Assembly: GCA_016296885.1 (NCBI GenBank)
Contig: JAEDHT010000046.1
Location: 1 to 10,565 of the forward strand
Reading direction: 5' to 3'
From: Clostridiaceae bacterium
GTDB taxonomy: Bacteria; Bacillota; Clostridia; Oscillospirales; Acutalibacteraceae
Length of the DNA stretch: 10,565 bases
This document shows, piece by piece, positions 7,170 through 10,565 of this stretch. Under the pieces are notes generated by a model. The model was not told where the DNA came from. It ran no database searches and worked only from the letters and a program-made list of their open reading frames with translations. A program made the translations under genes and the position numbers. The first letter of the stretch is position 1. The number at the start of each line of letters is the position of its first letter.

Positions 7170-7454
7170 ATGGGAAAGGCCGAAAAAGGAAAAAATATAA
7201 TAATGCCACGAGATGTTTATTCTGCCGATGAACATAAATCTCCGAAAGGCAAACCGATAATCGAAACACAAGGCAATCGAGAGGTGTGCATAGAGGGTCT
7301 GAGTGGTATTCTCGAATATGATGAGCGTGTGATTCGCATAAACAGCTCCGGAATGATAATCAGCTTCACAGGGAGAGGTCTTACTATATCATATCTCACA
7401 GACTCCACGCTTTCTATAAAGGGATTTATTCAGAAGATTGAGTTTTTGTGCTGA
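7170..7454 (+). CDS. yqfC: sporulation protein YqfC
   Basis: YqfC is a small mother-cell sporulation protein of the YabP/YqfC family. Its biochemical role is not established. The 94 residues match the usual length. The conserved core is visible: REVCIEGLSGILEYDERVIRIN at about 37-58, then GMIISFTGRGLTISYLTDSTLSIKGFIQKIEF, a pattern of short beta strands resembling YabP. There is no signal peptide or membrane segment. The start at 7170 has GAGGTG (7158-7163) 6 nt upstream. The frame stays open to an ATG at 7098, but that codon lies in the preceding terminator stem and has no ribosome binding site. yqfD follows 17 bp downstream, the conserved arrangement in spore formers, so the two are probably one transcription unit. 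Confidence 0.93.
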   Translation: MGKAEKGKNIIMPRDVYSADEHKSPKGKPIIETQGNREVCIEGLSGILEYDERVIRINSSGMIISFTGRGLTISYLTDSTLSIKGFIQKIEFLC

Positions 7455-7471
7455 AGAGGTAGAGTTTAAAT

Positions 7472-8710
7472 ATGCTTTATTTGTGGCGATTTATTAAGGG
7501 ATATGTTTATTTTGAGTGTAATGGCGGATTTGTGGAGAGGTTTATCAACCTGTGTGCATCTCATAAGGTCAATGTGTGGAACCTAAAGGGCCATGACAAG
7601 ACGATATCGGGATATGTGTCTAAAAAACAGTCGAAGCAGTTGCCTGATTTTGCACAGAGAGTAGGCACAGAGCTACAGTTTGGCGATATGCACGGACTGC
7701 CTGCTTTTTTGGAAAATAATAAAGGCAGAGTAGGGCTCTTGATAGGGATTGCGTTGATTCTTGTGATAATCAACATCCTTGGTATGTTCACATGGACTGT
7801 GGAGATAAACGGCGTGAATAATTTAAGCGAAGCTAGTCTTTATAGCCAACTGGAAGAGGTAGGTATTCACAGCGGAATGTTCAAGCCTACTATCGACCAA
7901 TACGATAAGAAACAGTTGGTACTAAAAAATATAGATGGTATAGCATGGGCATCTGTTAATATCAATGGCACTGTGCTCACAGTGGAGATGAGCGAGAGCG
8001 AAAAAAAACCAAAAATCGTAGATACACAAGTGCCATGCAATATCAAGGCAAAAACAAGCGGTCAGATAAAGAGAATTGGCACAAAAGCCGGCACGTGTGA
8101 GTGTGCTGTGGGTGATGCTGTGGTGAAAGGTCAGGTGCTTATCAGTGGTATCACTGAGGATAAATATGGCGACTTGTCCATCGTTCATGCAGATGGAGCT
8201 ATTATCGCAGACACAAAATACTGCTTGCAGACAAAGGTGCCGTTAAGCTATGACATTAGCATACCGCAAAGGGCGCAGTATAGCCGAAAAATGGCGGATT
8301 TAATGGGTGTAAGGTTTACATATCAGTTTGCATCATCACCCGCAACAAATTATTTTACTAAGAGAAGACACGATAGCTTTTTCTTTGAAAAAAACAGAAT
8401 TCCGCTGAGCATTACCACAGAAAATCTATACTCCATAACAAACAAAACAGTGAACCTAAGCGAAAAGCAAGCAAAGGCTATTGCGCAAAAGCTGATGATT
8501 CTGGAAAAGCTGTTTGCACTAAATGATAAGGAAATCACAAAGGAATCATTTGAATATGAAGTCAAGGATAACTGTATGATACTCAGCGGAAATTATTCGT
8601 GCGTAGAAGACATAGGCTATAGCGAAAAAATACAAATTGAGGAGAATACAGAGCTTTTTGATGGTATTCCCGATACAGACACGCAGGATAATTCTTCTGA
8701 TTCGCAGTAG
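7472..8710 (+). CDS. yqfD: sporulation membrane protein YqfD
   Basis: YqfD is a mother-cell sporulation membrane protein found with YqfC across spore formers; its molecular function is not well defined. The 412 residues are near the family's usual length. A basic cytoplasmic N-terminal part of about 86 residues has the typical opening LWRFIKGYVYFECNGGFVERF. One membrane helix follows at about 87-108 (VGLLIGIALILVIINILGMF). The rest lies outside the membrane and begins with TWTVEINGVNNLSEASLYSQL, a fold-like pattern recalling POTRA/FtsQ domains (my inference from spacing, not a tested match). A TSGQIKRIGTKAGT...VGDAVVKGQVLISG stretch (about 193-228) resembles a lipoyl/barrel-sandwich hybrid. 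The tail is acidic and low in complexity. AAGAGGT lies 11 nt before the ATG. phoH, its usual downstream neighbour in B. subtilis, is absent. A glycosyltransferase gene converges instead, with no base between the stop codons. Confidence 0.93.
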   Translation: MLYLWRFIKGYVYFECNGGFVERFINLCASHKVNVWNLKGHDKTISGYVSKKQSKQLPDFAQRVGTELQFGDMHGLPAFLENNKGRVGLLIGIALILVIINILGMFTWTVEINGVNNLSEASLYSQLEEVGIHSGMFKPTIDQYDKKQLVLKNIDGIAWASVNINGTVLTVEMSESEKKPKIVDTQVPCNIKAKTSGQIKRIGTKAGTCECAVGDAVVKGQVLISGITEDKYGDLSIVHADGAIIADTKYCLQTKVPLSYDISIPQRAQYSRKMADLMGVRFTYQFASSPATNYFTKRRHDSFFFEKNRIPLSITTENLYSITNKTVNLSEKQAKAIAQKLMILEKLFALNDKEITKESFEYEVKDNCMILSGNYSCVEDIGYSEKIQIEENTELFDGIPDTDTQDNSSDSQ

Positions 8711-9784
8711 TTATTGTATATTCTTAAAATACTCAAGGTTTTGGGCTATTCTCTGGTTATCAGGCGAATAGTTCAAGGCCTTTTTGCATGATTTTAGGGC
8801 TTCATCGTATTTGCCGATATGATAATAAGCAATGGAAGCAAGGTCGTAAGGTCTGCTACCCCATGCATCAGCTTCACAAATATAAGAAACGGGGCGTTCC
8901 TTAATCTTAAGCGCATCTTCCACGCACGCAAGCACACCATACCAATCTGAAAGACGATAGAGCAACGTAGCAAAATCCACATAAGGTTCACGCATATGAG
9001 GTGCTTCTGCTATTGCTTTGTGAAACCATCTCTTAGCTTCATTGGTGTTGCCTAGCTGTTCATATGATTTTGCTATAAATCGCATAGACGCACAACGCTC
9101 ATCTGCCCATGTGGCTGCGGGTAATTCCAAATGCCTTAGCAGAGTGTCTATACACTTGTGCCACTCACCATAAAACATATATTCACGGCCGAGATAGTGC
9201 ATATTTCTATCATTTGATGGGTCTTCCGATACAGCAAGCTCCAGCAATGGTAGATACTGACTTCGTGGCTTTGAGTCGTCTGCAAAATGGTTAAGTTGCA
9301 TTCCCTGCACAGTAACAGATTTTCTAGGTGTGTCTCCGTAATATTTAAGCACCTCATGCACAGGGTTTACCCACTTGAAATCACCATATTTGTGTGTTTT
9401 TTCAATCATAAACACTGTGCCTTCACTGCCATCGGAATTAAAATTCCATGTGTATCTGTAGCGTGCGCTTGAGGTGTCGGGTTGCCAGGCTGATTCCAGC
9501 TTTTTGCGCCAGTTCGGCTCAAACACCTCGTCCAAATCAGTGCAAACGCATATATCGGTATCGGGAGGTATAAGCTCCATAGAGAGATTTCGGGCTATGT
9601 CGAATCGCCATGGATTAACGATAGACCGACGCACTATGGCGCCCTCTTGCCTGAGTAGTTCTACAGTGTCATCATCAGAACCTGTATCCAGCACAGCTAC
9701 ATAGTCAGCCTCTTTCATAGAATCCATCCATCTTTTCACAAATTTGCTTTCGTTTTTTGCAATTGCATAAACACAAACTTTCAT
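8711..9784 (-). CDS. family-2 glycosyltransferase with C-terminal TPR-like repeats
   Basis: A predicted cytoplasmic enzyme that transfers a sugar from a nucleotide-sugar to an acceptor; neither sugar nor acceptor can be read from sequence. Numbering is from 9784 (357 residues). The GT-A fold starts MKVCVYAIAKNE, followed by VLDTGSDDDTVELL (about 31-44), NPWRFDIARNLS (57-68) and the metal/nucleotide DxD motif CTDLDEVF (D83 and D85). From about 170 onward the protein is helical with TPR-like units, clearest in the last one (YDLASIAYYHIGKYDEALKS, then KKALNYSPDN). TPR segments often bind the protein acceptor. There is no signal peptide or membrane helix. The start at 9784 has AAGGAA 6 nt upstream; the longer frame from 9823 has no ribosome binding site and covers a hairpin. 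It lies 71 bp downstream of the collagen-like gene on the same strand, suggesting that protein as acceptor (inference). Confidence 0.88.
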   Translation of the reverse strand: MKVCVYAIAKNESKFVKRWMDSMKEADYVAVLDTGSDDDTVELLRQEGAIVRRSIVNPWRFDIARNLSMELIPPDTDICVCTDLDEVFEPNWRKKLESAWQPDTSSARYRYTWNFNSDGSEGTVFMIEKTHKYGDFKWVNPVHEVLKYYGDTPRKSVTVQGMQLNHFADDSKPRSQYLPLLELAVSEDPSNDRNMHYLGREYMFYGEWHKCIDTLLRHLELPAATWADERCASMRFIAKSYEQLGNTNEAKRWFHKAIAEAPHMREPYVDFATLLYRLSDWYGVLACVEDALKIKERPVSYICEADAWGSRPYDLASIAYYHIGKYDEALKSCKKALNYSPDNQRIAQNLEYFKNIQ

Positions 9785-9809
9785 ATGCCGTTCCTTTCTG
9801 TATGTATTA

Positions 9810-9849
9810 TTTGCAGGCGACATATCAGAGATAATATGTCACCTGCAAA
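9810..9849 (-). terminator. strong hairpin between collagen-like and glycosyltransferase genes
   Basis: Two 16-nt arms (9810-9825 and 9834-9849) enclose an 8-nt loop. All positions pair in minus-strand RNA, with one G-U pair (9818/9841). In plus-strand RNA that position is a C-A mismatch, so the element belongs to the minus-strand transcript. It begins 6 nt after the collagen gene stop codon. The 3' flank (TAATACATACAG) has no U-run, so it is either a leaky terminator or an mRNA 3'-end stabiliser or processing site that lets some transcription into the glycosyltransferase gene. Confidence 0.5.
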
Positions 9850-9855
9850 AATTTA

Positions 9856-10565
9856 TTATGCTATTCTCACTGCTGTAAGAGAACCGGTAAAGCTGTCGGT
9901 ACCGGTGGATTGAGGAAGATTGATAGTAGTATTACTTGTGTTTACAAGTGCAACTTGTTCACCTGCTGTTAGAGGCACAGTAGCGACACCCGTTATGCTG
10001 GTAGATGTGTCTGCGGTTTGTTTAATGTTACCGGAGGTAGCGAGAACCTCACCGGTAGATATCTCTTGCAAACTTGCTACTAATGGTATTTCCTGAGTAG
10101 CAACAGTTGGAGCTGCCAGCACATTCCATACAAATAGATAGGTTCCATCGTTGTTAATGGTTATAACACCTGTCTCAGAGTCGTAGGTCATATCATCGCC
10201 TACCAAACGTGTATTTGCAAGTGGTATATTTGCGCCGCTTGCAATATCGTTCACTGCAGTTGTCTGATTGTTAAACAAGACACTGTTGAGTGCTGCAGGA
10301 GCAGCAGGACCTGCAGGACCGGTAGGACCGGTAGGACCGGTTGGACCTGTAGCACCAATTGGGCCGATGTCACCGGTAGGGCCGGTCGGACCTGTAGCAC
10401 CAATTGGACCGATGTCACCGGTAGGGCCGGTTGGACCTGTAGCACCGGTTAAACCGATGTCACCGGTAGGGCCGGTTGGACCTGTAGCACCAATTGGACC
10501 GATGTCACCTGTAGGGCCGGTCGGACCTGTAGCACCAATTGGACCGATGTCACCGGTAGGGCCGG
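9856..10565 (-). CDS. collagen-like surface protein with C1q/TNF-like C-terminal domain (partial)
   Basis: The 5' end lies beyond the window; about 235 C-terminal residues are visible. From the edge to about 10309 they form 29 uninterrupted Gly-X-Y triplets, mainly GPT, GDI, GPI and GAT, ending GPTGPTGPAGPA. A short Pro/Ala linker leads to LNSVLFNNQTT and a domain of about 145 residues rich in beta strands. Features such as NNDGTYLFVWNV, AGEQVALVNTSNTTINL and the closing GSLTAVRIA resemble the BclA-type C1q/TNF-like trimerising domain. Such proteins form trimeric filaments on Bacillus exosporium and clostridial surfaces and are often O-glycosylated on Thr in GPT/GAT triplets, which are abundant here. 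The TTG at 10278 is not a start: the frame continues upstream through the repeats. The repeat half is far richer in G+C than the neighbours because of Gly and Pro codons. Spore location is inferred from family and neighbourhood; a leader peptide is outside the window. Confidence 0.9.
   Translation of the reverse strand, partial: GPTGDIGPIGATGPTGPTGDIGPIGATGPTGPTGDIGLTGATGPTGPTGDIGPIGATGPTGPTGDIGPIGATGPTGPTGPTGPAGPAAPAALNSVLFNNQTTAVNDIASGANIPLANTRLVGDDMTYDSETGVITINNDGTYLFVWNVLAAPTVATQEIPLVASLQEISTGEVLATSGNIKQTADTSTSITGVATVPLTAGEQVALVNTSNTTINLPQSTGTDSFTGSLTAVRIA
10339..10563 (-). repeat. 45-bp coding tandem repeat, five units, open at window edge
   Basis: Five nearly identical 45-bp units begin at 10339, 10384, 10429, 10474 and 10519 and continue past the window. 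Each encodes five Gly-X-Y triplets in the order GPT GDI GPI GAT GPT. The unit at 10429-10473 has GLT in place of GPI; other differences are mostly silent third-base changes. This pattern expands and contracts by slippage or recombination, so the copy number probably varies between strains. Confidence 0.95.

Noticed and set aside
8794..9704. Several open frames opposite or within the glycosyltransferase gene and other genes
   Set aside because: They lack ribosome binding sites and recognisable protein features and lie inside strongly supported genes, so they are shadows.
9797..9804. CATACAGA on the minus strand as a sigma-E -10 box for the glycosyltransferase
   Set aside because: Transcription would start after the ribosome binding site (9791-9796), and no -35 box fits at 13-15 bp.
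9785..9823. Longer glycosyltransferase start at 9823
   Set aside because: It would translate through the intergenic hairpin and lacks a ribosome binding site; MKVCVYAIAKNE at 9784 is the usual family start.
10276..10278. TTG at 10278 as start of a separate 140-residue protein
   Set aside because: The same frame continues upstream without a stop through the linker and collagen repeats, so it is an internal leucine codon.
10339..10563. Regular 45-bp spacing could suggest a CRISPR-like or satellite array
   Set aside because: Units are contiguous without unique spacers and keep a Gly-X-Y reading frame on the minus strand, so this is coding repeat.

Overview
The window looks like a chromosomal segment of a low-GC, endospore-forming Firmicute, most likely a member of the Clostridia. 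Evidence: A/T-rich intergenic DNA, strong AGGAGG-type ribosome binding sites, three sporulation genes (spoIVB, yqfC, yqfD), a clostridial-looking tyrosyl-tRNA synthetase and a collagen-like protein of the spore-surface type. I cannot name the genus from this sequence alone. No transposase, CRISPR array, tRNA or rRNA is visible.

Layout. (1) 1-63: possible 3' end of an unidentified reading frame. (2) 71-3304, plus strand: a strong extended -10 promoter drives a translation operon, lepA (ribosomal GTPase EF-4) then tyrS (tyrosyl-tRNA synthetase), closed by a hairpin that can also serve the gene facing it. (3) 3306-4382, minus strand: spoIVB, the PDZ/serine peptidase that signals from forespore to mother cell. 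Its ribosome binding site is badly placed for the GTG start and well placed for an ATT codon. (4) 4383-4708: an A/T-rich divergent region with a tandem repeat and a leader hairpin in front of (5) 4709-7084, plus strand: a CtpE/Exp7-like P-type cation ATPase, ending in an intrinsic terminator. (6) 7118-8710, plus strand: yqfC-yqfD, a sporulation pair with a sigma-E-like promoter overlapping the preceding terminator. (7) 8711-10565, minus strand: a family-2 glycosyltransferase with TPR-like repeats, and upstream of it a collagen-like protein with a C1q/TNF-like C-terminal domain. The collagen gene runs off the window in 45-bp tandem repeats.

How they may work together. lepA-tyrS is housekeeping. 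spoIVB and yqfC-yqfD belong to the sporulation programme, in forespore and mother cell respectively. The collagen-like protein and glycosyltransferase resemble a spore- or cell-surface glycoprotein and its modifying enzyme; that link is inferred from adjacency. The ATPase, flanked by sporulation genes, may move Ca2+, but its ion cannot be read from sequence. I found no clearly new multi-gene system. The most distinctive points are the apparent AUU start of spoIVB, a CxxC motif in that protease, the repeat/hairpin leader of the ATPase, and the collagen/glycosyltransferase pair.
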